From contig NZ_JAVAJF010000005.1 of NCBI RefSeq assembly GCF_030718085.1, positions 1 through 64,000 on the forward strand: 64,000 nt of DNA. The letters are read 5' to 3'. The DNA is from Marinobacter sp. MDS2 (GTDB taxonomy: Bacteria; Pseudomonadota; Gammaproteobacteria; Pseudomonadales; Oleiphilaceae). Of this stretch, positions 19,101 to 26,937 are shown piece by piece. The notes below the pieces were generated by a model. It made no database searches. It was given only the letters and a program-made list of their open reading frames with translations, and was not told the origin of the DNA. How positions within the stretch are numbered: position 1 is the stretch's first letter; every line of letters begins with the position of its first letter. The position numbers and the translations under genes were made by a program.

Positions 19101-19865
19101 ATGCCCGACAAGGCTCCTTCCGGAGGTCAGCGAGACAGCTATAAAAAGGCTCAGGTGTTCCAGAGCATGCTGCTGGATGCCCTGCACGCCATGCGCTCCA
19201 TGGAAGAAGCCGAGAGCCTGGCGCCAACCCCGGACGGGCGAGGCAAATCGTCCGACCGGATTCTGGACCGCATCGTCGGCTTTACAGGCTCGGCACTCAA
19301 ACTCGGTGCCCGTGCCACCGATACGTCGCTTAAAGTAGGCCGGGTACTGGTCAATTCGCAGGATCAACTTAGGGCGATGCTGGCCACAGGCCAATCCCTG
19401 AAAGACATTCGGGAAGTGGCCGGTCTGACACTTTCCGAAATGAGCGAGGCGCTAAACCTTAAAGACAAGTCTCTGCTGGAAGCCATCGAAAACGGCACCG
19501 CCACCCTGTCCTTCGAGCTGATCTTGCGGTTTGCGGCACTGGTTGCCCGCAACGACCCCATCCCTTTCATCATGCGCACTACCCGGAACTACAACCCCGA
19601 AGTCTGGCAAATATTGAACGATTGGGGCATTGGCCGTATTCCGCTGCAGTTCGAACGAGAACGGGAGTTCATCAACATCTTCCGCCGTCATGACAACGCC
19701 CGAAGCCTATCGGATGAAGGCTTCAAGAAGGTACTGGAATTCACTCGAAACAGCTTTGAAATGTCGATGCACTTTATCGAACAGCAAGAAATGGAAGTGG
19801 CGGAACTGAAAGCTGGCCTTCAGCCCCGTGATTCCGACGGTTCGGAACCGTCATCAGGCAAATAA
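19101..19865 (+). CDS. Helix-turn-helix (Cro/CI-type) domain protein
   Basis: A 254-residue soluble protein. The segment at about 98-150 (QSLKDIREVAGLTLSEMSEAL, then KSLLEAIENGTATLSFELIL) is a Cro/CI-like helix-turn-helix. Neither the N-terminal nor the C-terminal region is familiar. The start at 19101 lies 4 bases after the prc stop, so the two are probably co-transcribed, suggesting regulation of an envelope or stress process; this is inference. The 3' end overlaps mtnA tail-to-tail by 12 bases. Confidence 0.75.
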   Translation: MPDKAPSGGQRDSYKKAQVFQSMLLDALHAMRSMEEAESLAPTPDGRGKSSDRILDRIVGFTGSALKLGARATDTSLKVGRVLVNSQDQLRAMLATGQSLKDIREVAGLTLSEMSEALNLKDKSLLEAIENGTATLSFELILRFAALVARNDPIPFIMRTTRNYNPEVWQILNDWGIGRIPLQFEREREFINIFRRHDNARSLSDEGFKKVLEFTRNSFEMSMHFIEQQEMEVAELKAGLQPRDSDGSEPSSGK

Positions 19866-20912
19866 CGCTTTCATACCGGCAACATCCGGTTTCAGAACCG
19901 CTCCTTTTTCCGTCACGATTGCGTCAATCAGATTGGCCGGTGTCACATCGAATACCGGATTGAACACGTCCACACCAGCTGGTGCCAACGGAATCCCGCG
20001 AATTTCTCGCACCTCGGTTCCTTCACGCTCTTCAATGGGGATCTGCGCGCCTTCCCGTAACGTCATATCCACCGTGCTGGACGGCGCAACCACCATAAAA
20101 CCGACACCGTGGTAGCGGGCCAGGACAGCGAGGCTATAGGTGCCAATCTTGTTGGCCACATCTCCGTTGGCGGTAATCCGATCTGCCCCAACCACCACCC
20201 AGCGGACCTTACCACTGGCAAGAATGGCTGCGGCTGCACCGTCGGCGTTCAGGGTCACCGGGATCTCGTCGCGGCTAAGTTCCCAAGCGGTCAGACGGCT
20301 ACCCTGAAGCCAGGGTCGGGTTTCATCCGCATACACCTGCCCCAGCAGGTTGCGCTCGTGCAGGCGGCGAATAACGCCAAGCGCCGTGCCGTAGCCTCCG
20401 GTTGCCAAGGCCCCGGTGTTGCAGTGGGTTAACACCCCTATTGCCTGCTCGGGATTCATGACTTCGAGCGCATGATCCGCCATGGCCAAATTCGCGGCAA
20501 TGTCTTCTCGATGAATCAGAACCGCCTCCGCGGCCAACCGCTCGACCGCCTCGTCCAATGCCGAACACTCCAGAAAGACCGTTTCCATACGCTTCAGCGC
20601 CCAAAACAAATTCACCGCTGTCGGCCGGGATTGCGCTAACTGGTCAATCGCCTGGCCTACTTCAGCCTGCCAATTCGCGCTGCCGCCGGCATGACGAGCA
20701 GCCAGAGCCACACCGTATGCAGCACTGATCCCGATAGCCGGTGCGCCCCGGACCACCATATCGGTGATGCATTGAGCAACCGCCGACGCGCCTTCCGCCG
20801 TAATCCAATGCTCCTCGGTCGGCAATAACCGTTGATCCAAAAGCTCTAGACTATCGCCGTGCCAGCGAACCGGCTGTGTACCTATAGATCGTTGGTGTGT
20901 GGAATGTGCCAT
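19854..20912 (-). CDS. mtnA: Methylthioribose-1-phosphate isomerase MtnA
   Basis: MtnA converts methylthioribose-1-phosphate to methylthioribulose-1-phosphate in methionine salvage. It belongs to the eIF2B-like isomerases; the catalytic cysteine is in LTHCNTGALATGGYGTALG and the aspartate in GADRITANGDVANKIGTY. RGAPAIG near residue 57 is another signature. Two ATG codons are adjacent (20915, 20912); GGAG is better spaced for the second, giving 352 residues. It is divergent from mtaD, whose product makes the upstream intermediate. Confidence 0.96.
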   Translation of the reverse strand: MAHSTHQRSIGTQPVRWHGDSLELLDQRLLPTEEHWITAEGASAVAQCITDMVVRGAPAIGISAAYGVALAARHAGGSANWQAEVGQAIDQLAQSRPTAVNLFWALKRMETVFLECSALDEAVERLAAEAVLIHREDIAANLAMADHALEVMNPEQAIGVLTHCNTGALATGGYGTALGVIRRLHERNLLGQVYADETRPWLQGSRLTAWELSRDEIPVTLNADGAAAAILASGKVRWVVVGADRITANGDVANKIGTYSLAVLARYHGVGFMVVAPSSTVDMTLREGAQIPIEEREGTEVREIRGIPLAPAGVDVFNPVFDVTPANLIDAIVTEKGAVLKPDVAGMKALFA

Positions 20913-21082
20913 CATTGACTCCGGTTGCGCGCCTGAAAAGCGCAGTATAGCGCGTTGAGTGTATGTTTATACCGTCATTGGCACCACAAGCGGGGTAGTT
21001 CTGCCGGTAGCGGCTCGCTATACTTCCCAGTTGAATTTCCCGGCATACAGACTCTGTGCCCCCGACCCTCCAAGGCAGGTTA

Positions 21083-22411
21083 ATGACGGCAAATACCATC
21101 ATCGCAGCCGATACCCGGATCAACGCCCGCTGGCTGATTCCGATTGAACCTTTTGGCGTTGTACTGGAACATCAGGCCGTCATACTGCAAGGGAGCCGGA
21201 TTGCGGCCGTGCTGCCCCAAGCGGATGCAGACCAAAAATTTCGCACACGGGAGACTATTGATCTTCCGAATCACGTTGTCCTTCCCGGCTTGATCAACCT
21301 GCATGGCCACACCGCCATGTCACTGTTCCGCGGCATGGCCGACGACCTGCCTCTGATGACGTGGCTGAACGAACACATCTGGCCCGCCGAAGGACAGTTT
21401 GTCTGCGAGCAGTTTGTTCTGGATGGCAGCCGACTGGCGATGGCTGAAATGCTACGCACCGGCACCACCACCTTTTCCGACATGTACTTTTTCCCGGAAG
21501 CCACCGCCCAGGCTGCTCATGACACTGGCATGCGCGCGCAGGTGTGTTTCCCGTTGATGGACATGCCCACCATGTGGGGTTCCGGTCCGGACGAGTATCT
21601 GGCAAAAGGTGCCGACCTGATTGCTCAGTGGCAAGACGATGAATTTGTCATGCCCGCCATTGGGCCCCATGCACCGTACACCGTTTCCGATCAGCCTTTA
21701 ACGACCGCCGTCGAGCTGTCTCGACAAACCGGCGCTGCCATTCAGATGCACCTGCACGAAACCGCGTTTGAAGTAGATGAAGCCCTAAAATTAACGGGGA
21801 AACGGCCGGTTGCTCGCATGGCGGAACTCGGCGTGCTGAGTAAGAACAGCCAATACGTGCACATGACTCAGCTCAATGAAGCCGATCTGGAACTGCTGGC
21901 GAACACCGGTGGCCACATCGTTCACTGCCCCGAGTCTAATTTAAAGCTCGCCAGTGGCATGTGCCCGGTTCAAACCTTGATCAACCAAGGCGTGAACGTC
22001 ACCATCGGAACCGATGGCGCAGCCAGCAACAACGATCTGGACCTGTTTGGCGAGCTGAAAACCGCAGCGATGTTGGCCAAAGTCGTTGCCGACGACGCCA
22101 CTGCCCTGTCGGCTCACAAGGCTCTGGAAATGGCCACTCTGAATGGTGCTCGGGCCCTCGGCCGTGAAGAAGAGCTCGGATCTCTTGTGGCGGGCAAGCT
22201 GGCTGATCTGATCGCCGTTGACCTCAGTGATCCGTTCATCCAGCCCGTTTACGACCCGGCTTCGCATCTCGTTTACAGCAACCATGGACGTGCCGTTAGC
22301 CACAGCTGGATTCACGGCGTGCCTCAATTGCAGGATGGCCGTTTAACCCGAATTGATGTCCCGGACCTGATGCTGCGGGTTCGCGATTGGCAAAAACATA
22401 TTCTCAGTTAA
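21083..22411 (+). CDS. mtaD: 5-methylthioadenosine / S-adenosylhomocysteine deaminase (TRZ/ATZ family)
   Basis: An amidohydrolase of 442 residues with metal-binding HGHTAM, substrate-side HLHETAFEVD and GTDGAASNND. In Pseudomonas the orthologue deaminates methylthioadenosine to methylthioinosine, which a phosphorylase then feeds to MtnA. The start at 21083 follows AGGCAGGT; the frame is open a little further upstream. It heads the operon mtaD-ubiG-mupP-yciK. Confidence 0.9.
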   Translation: MTANTIIAADTRINARWLIPIEPFGVVLEHQAVILQGSRIAAVLPQADADQKFRTRETIDLPNHVVLPGLINLHGHTAMSLFRGMADDLPLMTWLNEHIWPAEGQFVCEQFVLDGSRLAMAEMLRTGTTTFSDMYFFPEATAQAAHDTGMRAQVCFPLMDMPTMWGSGPDEYLAKGADLIAQWQDDEFVMPAIGPHAPYTVSDQPLTTAVELSRQTGAAIQMHLHETAFEVDEALKLTGKRPVARMAELGVLSKNSQYVHMTQLNEADLELLANTGGHIVHCPESNLKLASGMCPVQTLINQGVNVTIGTDGAASNNDLDLFGELKTAAMLAKVVADDATALSAHKALEMATLNGARALGREEELGSLVAGKLADLIAVDLSDPFIQPVYDPASHLVYSNHGRAVSHSWIHGVPQLQDGRLTRIDVPDLMLRVRDWQKHILS

Positions 22412-22429
22412 ATTTTCTCAGGGGCAAGC

Positions 22430-23146
22430 ATGAGCAACCAGAATGTAGATCAAAACGAGATCGCCAAGTTTGAGGCCCTCGCCAGTCGCTGGTGGGACCC
22501 CACCAGCGAATTCAAACCACTGCATGACATCAACCCATTGCGCCTGAACTTCATTGACGAGCGGGTGTCGCTTGCCGGAAAACGCGTTCTGGACGTGGGC
22601 TGCGGCGGCGGTTTGTTATCCGAAGGCATGGCACTCCGTGGCGCTCACGTAACCGGCGTCGATATGGGCGAGGCGCCTCTGCAGGTCGCCAAATTGCACG
22701 GTTTGGAATCCGGCGTGAAAGTGGACTACCGCCAGACCACCATCGAAGATCTGGCCAGGGATCCAGAGCACGCCGGCCAGTACGACGCTGTCACCTGTCT
22801 CGAAATGCTCGAACACGTCCCGAACCCCGCTTCGGTGATTCAATCCTGCGCCGCTATGCTGCGCCCGGGTGGTCATTTGTTTGTATCCACCATCAACCGG
22901 AATCCCAAATCGTTCCTGTTCGCGATTGTCGGCGCCGAATACATCATGAAAATGCTGCCTCGGGGCACCCACGAATGGAACAAATTTATCCGTCCTTCAG
23001 AGATGTCCGATTATCTGCGCCAAGCCGGCCTGGACATCCGGGAGCTCACCGGCATGACCTACAACCCCATCACCAAGAGCTACAAACTCGGCCGTGATGT
23101 GGACGTCAATTACCTGATGCACGCCAAGGATATCCGTGAAGACTGA
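22430..23146 (+). CDS. ubiG: Ubiquinone biosynthesis O-methyltransferase UbiG
   Basis: An S-adenosylmethionine-dependent methyltransferase that carries out both O-methylations of ubiquinone synthesis. The 238-residue protein has the SAM-binding motif [16 protein letters not shown], the N-terminal [11 protein letters not shown] typical of UbiG, and [12 protein letters not shown]. The downstream gene starts within its last codons (11-base overlap), so translation of mupP is probably coupled. Placing it with mtaD links a SAM user with SAM by-product salvage. Confidence 0.97.
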   Translation: MSNQNVDQNEIAKFEALASRWWDPTSEFKPLHDINPLRLNFIDERVSLAGKRVLDVGCGGGLLSEGMALRGAHVTGVDMGEAPLQVAKLHGLESGVKVDYRQTTIEDLARDPEHAGQYDAVTCLEMLEHVPNPASVIQSCAAMLRPGGHLFVSTINRNPKSFLFAIVGAEYIMKMLPRGTHEWNKFIRPSEMSDYLRQAGLDIRELTGMTYNPITKSYKLGRDVDVNYLMHAKDIRED

Positions 23147-23801
23147 ACACAAACCGTCCGCGGTACTTTTTGATCTGGACGGCACGCTGATTGATACCGC
23201 ACCGGACTTCATTCGCTGCCTGAACCAGTTGCGCCTGCAACACGATCTGGAGCCGTTGCCGGCAGAGTATATTCGCCGATCCGTCTCTAATGGCGCCCGC
23301 GCTATGGTTCGCCTTGGTTTTAATCTTGAGCCCGAGCATGACGGCTATCTGGATAAACACACAGCGTTCCTGGATCTCTACGAAGCGGGCGTAGCGGTAG
23401 AAACCACGTTATTTGACGGTATGAACGAACTGCTGCTCGAACTCGAAGCCAAAGGTATCCCCTGGGGCATCGTTACCAATAAGCCTGTGCGCTTTGCTGC
23501 CCCTCTGATCGAGGCGCTGGGCTTACAGGAACGTTGCGCGACACTGATCTGCCCCGATCACGTGAGCGAGCGCAAACCTCACCCGGAACCCATGTTTCTG
23601 GCCTGCAAAGAAATTAACGCTGCCCCGGAACAGGCTATCTACGTTGGCGATCACGTACGTGACATCGAGGCCGGTCGCAACGCAGGCATGTACACCATTG
23701 CCGTAAGATACGGCTACATTGAAGAACCGGAAACGGTTGATCTGTGGCAAGCCGATGCCATCGCCGACACCGTCAGCGACTTGGCAAAGCTGTTACAATA
23801 G
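23136..23801 (+). CDS. mupP: N-acetylmuramic acid 6-phosphate phosphatase MupP (HAD family)
   Basis: A 221-residue HAD phosphatase with DxD motif [14 protein letters not shown], Thr in IVTNK, Lys in SERKPHPEP, and acidic [15 protein letters not shown]. The last segment and position after ubiG match Pseudomonas MupP, which dephosphorylates MurNAc-6-phosphate in peptidoglycan recycling. Phosphoglycolate phosphatase (Gph) is the usual alternative annotation. The start is a GTG inside ubiG with AAGGA six bases upstream. Confidence 0.85.
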   Translation: MKTEHKPSAVLFDLDGTLIDTAPDFIRCLNQLRLQHDLEPLPAEYIRRSVSNGARAMVRLGFNLEPEHDGYLDKHTAFLDLYEAGVAVETTLFDGMNELLLELEAKGIPWGIVTNKPVRFAAPLIEALGLQERCATLICPDHVSERKPHPEPMFLACKEINAAPEQAIYVGDHVRDIEAGRNAGMYTIAVRYGYIEEPETVDLWQADAIADTVSDLAKLLQ

Positions 23802-23866
23802 CCCTCAAATTATTTTATTGCCCGACCAGAGCGTGGTCGGATTTGGCCAGATATCGGAGACAGCTT

Positions 23867-24619
23867 ATGCATGATTACCAGGCACCCGCCGATCTTCTAA
23901 AAGACCGCATTGTCATGGTTACCGGAGCTGGCAGTGGCATAGGCCGCGCGGCGGCAAAAGCTTACGCGGCTCACGGTGCCACCGTCATTCTGGTAGGTCG
24001 TACCCTGTCCCGACTGGAAGAAGTGTACGACGAGATCGAAGCCGCCGGTCACCCGCAGCCCGCGTTGGTGCCGATGAACTTCGAAGGCGCCGCCATGAAA
24101 GACTACGAAGAGCTGGCTATGACCATCGAAGAAAACTTCGGGCGGCTTGACGGATTGCTCCATAATGCCGGCATTCTCGGTGCACGCAGTCCGGTAGAAC
24201 TGTACGATCCGGAAACCTGGAACAAGGTCATGCAGGTTAACGCCACGGCACCGTTCATGCTTAGCCGGGCCATGATCCCTTTGCTCCGGCAATCCGATGC
24301 TGCGTCCATGATCTTCACCTCATCCGGTGTCGGCCGCCAAGCGCGCGCTTACTGGGGAGCCTATGCGGTTTCCAAGTTCGCCATTGAAGGGCTTTCGCAA
24401 TTGCTGGCCGATGAGCTGGACGATGAACGCAACAACATTCGCGTGAACAGCCTGAATCCGGGAGCGACCCGCACAGGAATGCGAGTGCTTGCCTACCCGG
24501 CGGAAGACCCAAAGAAAAACCCGGAACCCGAGCAGCTTATGCCTATTTACCTCTACCTGATGGGTAAAGACAGCGAAGGTGTGACTGGCCAGCAAATTGA
24601 CGCACAACCGAAAAACTGA
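23867..24619 (+). CDS. yciK: YciK family short-chain oxidoreductase
   Basis: A 250-residue classical SDR with NAD(P)-binding TGAGSGIGR, the NAG motif (LLHNAGILGAR) and the YxxxK catalytic pair in AYAVSK. The length and order after ubiG-mupP match YciK. The substrate is unknown. GGAG lies eight bases before the ATG. A 7-base hairpin (23823-23841) in the 65-base gap after mupP has no T-run and might modulate read-through. The next gene overlaps its stop by one base. Confidence 0.88.
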   Translation: MHDYQAPADLLKDRIVMVTGAGSGIGRAAAKAYAAHGATVILVGRTLSRLEEVYDEIEAAGHPQPALVPMNFEGAAMKDYEELAMTIEENFGRLDGLLHNAGILGARSPVELYDPETWNKVMQVNATAPFMLSRAMIPLLRQSDAASMIFTSSGVGRQARAYWGAYAVSKFAIEGLSQLLADELDDERNNIRVNSLNPGATRTGMRVLAYPAEDPKKNPEPEQLMPIYLYLMGKDSEGVTGQQIDAQPKN

Positions 24620-24852
24620 TGGAACTGATCTTCTACACCACGTCCAACTGTCACCTGTGCGAACTGGCCGAAGCACTCCTGGTTAATACCCCTATGCCGG
24701 AGCCGATACCCGTGGATGTGGTGGACATCGCCCAATCCGAAGCACTGGTTGAGCGTTACGGCACGCGCATTCCGGTTCTGCGCCGACAAGACACGGGCAC
24801 GGAACTTGGCTGGCCCTTTACTCAAGACCAGCTACTCACGTTTTTGCAATAA
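24619..24852 (+). CDS. Glutaredoxin-family small thiol protein
   Basis: A 77-residue thioredoxin-fold protein starting [21 protein letters not shown], with a CxxC redox motif (Cys11 and Cys14) and the cis-proline segment RIPVLRR. It belongs to the glutaredoxin-like DUF836 group. Its ATG shares a base with the yciK stop (TGATG arrangement), so the two are translationally coupled. The partner is unknown. Confidence 0.85.
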   Translation: MELIFYTTSNCHLCELAEALLVNTPMPEPIPVDVVDIAQSEALVERYGTRIPVLRRQDTGTELGWPFTQDQLLTFLQ

Positions 24853-24865
24853 AGGATCCGCTACT

Positions 24866-25639
24866 ATGTTGATGGTCATCTCCCCCGCCAAAACTCTGGA
24901 CTATGAAAGCCCTCTGGCTACGGAAACCTATTCCCAACCGGACTACCTGGACGATGCGTGCGAGCTGATTGATCAACTGAAGGAACTGGAACCGCATCAG
25001 GTCAGCAACCTGATGAGCATCAGTGACAAGCTGGGCCAGCTCAACGCTGACAGATTCCGCAACTGGCACACCCCCTTTACGCCGGAGAACGCACGCCAAG
25101 CCATTCTGGCGTTTAAAGGTGATGTTTACACTGGTCTGGATGCGGAAAGCTTCAGCCAAGACGACTTCATCTTTGCGCAAAAGCACCTGCGTATGCTTTC
25201 TGGCCTCTACGGCTTGCTCAAACCGTTGGACCTGATGCAGCCGTACCGGCTTGAAATGGGCACCAAGTTCGAGAATCAACGCGGCAAAGATCTTTATGCG
25301 TTCTGGGGCGACAAGTTAACATCGGCCGTGAACATACTGCTGGAGAAAGACGATCAGGTTCTCGTAAATCTCGCATCCAATGAGTATTTTAAGAGTATCC
25401 AGAAGAAGAATCTGAAGGGCCAGTTGATCACGCCTCAGTTTAAAGACTTCAAGAACGGCAAATACAAGATCATCAGTTTTTACGCCAAAAAAGCGCGCGG
25501 CCTGATGTGCCGCTACGCCATTCAAAACCGCATCACGCAAGCCGAAGATCTCAAAGGCTTTGACCTCGATGGCTATTACTTCAGTGAAGAACAATCCGAT
25601 AAAAACAACTGGGTTTTCCTGCGTGACGAACAAGGTTAA
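24866..25639 (+). CDS. yaaA: Peroxide stress protein YaaA
   Basis: YaaA (DUF328/UPF0246) limits intracellular free iron and DNA damage during peroxide stress in E. coli. The 257-residue protein opens with [13 protein letters not shown], the family signature. It also has [33 protein letters not shown] and [16 protein letters not shown] lies before the ATG. It follows the glutaredoxin-like gene by 13 bases; a joint oxidative-stress role is plausible but inferred. Confidence 0.96.
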   Translation: MLMVISPAKTLDYESPLATETYSQPDYLDDACELIDQLKELEPHQVSNLMSISDKLGQLNADRFRNWHTPFTPENARQAILAFKGDVYTGLDAESFSQDDFIFAQKHLRMLSGLYGLLKPLDLMQPYRLEMGTKFENQRGKDLYAFWGDKLTSAVNILLEKDDQVLVNLASNEYFKSIQKKNLKGQLITPQFKDFKNGKYKIISFYAKKARGLMCRYAIQNRITQAEDLKGFDLDGYYFSEEQSDKNNWVFLRDEQG

Positions 25640-25683
25640 ACCAAGATTTTCACTCGTACATTTCTGTTGATATCGGAGCAAAC

Positions 25684-25884
25684 ATGAACGAAGCTGTTTT
25701 TTCCCAGATCGCCATGGCGGTGCTTCTGACGGGTCTTATTGGCTGGATGGGTTTTATTGTCTGGGATCTTGCCAAAAAATCCCAGGCTGGCAAATTCGGT
25801 ACCATTGCACTATTCACCGTGTTGGGTGCGGGTGTTGTTGGCTTTATCGTTAAAACCGTACTGGTTGAAATCCTGCAAATCTAA
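25684..25884 (+). CDS. DUF2788 small inner-membrane protein
   Basis: A 66-residue protein with two predicted membrane helices (about 9-29 and 41-62) joined by a short basic loop (LAKKSQAGK). The pattern and length match DUF2788, found in Pseudomonas and relatives, of unknown function. CGGAG lies shortly before the ATG. It sits 44 bases after yaaA on the same strand. Confidence 0.8.
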   Translation: MNEAVFSQIAMAVLLTGLIGWMGFIVWDLAKKSQAGKFGTIALFTVLGAGVVGFIVKTVLVEILQI

Positions 25885-25982
25885 ACATGCGCTGCCGGTA
25901 ACTTTACGGCTGCCCGCCGGTAGCCGTATCATCCCTTCCCTTTTCAGAAATGCCCCAATCAAACAGCAAGGACATAAACCCC

Positions 25983-26909
25983 ATGTGGTTTCGTAACGCC
26001 CGAGTTTTCCGTTTTACCAAACCCTTCGACATTACGGCCGAAGCCTTGGAAGAAAAGCTGCAGGCCGATGCGTTCAAGCCCTGCGGCCCACAAGAAACCA
26101 TGCGTCAGGGGTGGGTTCCTCCACTGGGCAAGCACGGCGAGTTGCTGGTACACAGCGCCAATGGCTATCACCTGATTGCCCTGCGTAAAGAAGAAAAGAT
26201 CTTACCCGGCCCGGTGGTCAAAGAAGCCGTAGAAGAGCGTGCTGAGGCCATTGAAGTGGAACAGAGCCGGAAGGTTCGCCGTAAAGAAAAAGACGAAATC
26301 AAAGAACAAGTGATGCTGGAAATGCTGCCACAGGCGTTTTCCCGCAATCGCCGCTGCTACGCCTATCTGGCGCCGAAAGACGGCGTATTGGTGGTCGATG
26401 CCGGTTCCGCCAAGCAAGCCGAAGACCTGGCTTCCACGCTCAGGAAGACCCTGGGGTCATTGCCCGTGCGGCCACCGGTGGTTGAGCAGGCACCCGCGTT
26501 TACCTTTACCGGCTGGCTGACCGAAACCGTCGACCTTCCCGCCACGATTGAATTAGGCAATGAATGCGAATTGAAAGACCCGTCCGAAGACGGCGGTGTT
26601 GTTCGTTGTAAAGGTCTGGATCTGAAGGCCGACGAGATCCGTAATCACCTGGAAACAGGCATGCAAGTCACCAAACTGGCTGTCACCTGGGACAACAACG
26701 TACATCTGGTGCTTGATGAGGAGCTAAGCATTCGCCGTTTGAAGTTCGGGGAGACACTGCAGGAACAACTGGACGACGTCGACGTAGACGATGCCGTGGC
26801 CAAGTTCGATGCAGCCTTTACCATCATGACGCTGGAACTGTCACGCATGATTCCCGGTCTGCTGGAAGCCCTTGGCGGTGAAGACCGCTCCGCCATTGTC
26901 GAAGACTAA
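25983..26909 (+). CDS. rdgC: Recombination-associated protein RdgC
   Basis: RdgC forms a ring-shaped dimer that encircles DNA and inhibits RecA-promoted strand exchange. The 308-residue protein starts MWFRNARVFRFTKPFD, a strong signature, and contains FSRNRRCYAYLAP and ELSRMIPGLLEALGG. I chose ATG 25983 over the upstream ATG at 25950 because the family begins here and AAGGA precedes it. A 7-base inverted repeat (25905-25928) lies upstream. An 8-base GC hairpin follows (26931-26951), overlapping the stop of the next gene. Confidence 0.96.
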   Translation: MWFRNARVFRFTKPFDITAEALEEKLQADAFKPCGPQETMRQGWVPPLGKHGELLVHSANGYHLIALRKEEKILPGPVVKEAVEERAEAIEVEQSRKVRRKEKDEIKEQVMLEMLPQAFSRNRRCYAYLAPKDGVLVVDAGSAKQAEDLASTLRKTLGSLPVRPPVVEQAPAFTFTGWLTETVDLPATIELGNECELKDPSEDGGVVRCKGLDLKADEIRNHLETGMQVTKLAVTWDNNVHLVLDEELSIRRLKFGETLQEQLDDVDVDDAVAKFDAAFTIMTLELSRMIPGLLEALGGEDRSAIVED

Positions 26910-26937
26910 TCGACAAACACCTGAAACCGGCGGGGGG

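Noticed and set aside
23823..23841. Hairpin between mupP and yciK as a terminator
   Set aside because: A 7-base stem without a T-run inside what appears to be one operon; more likely a minor mRNA structure.
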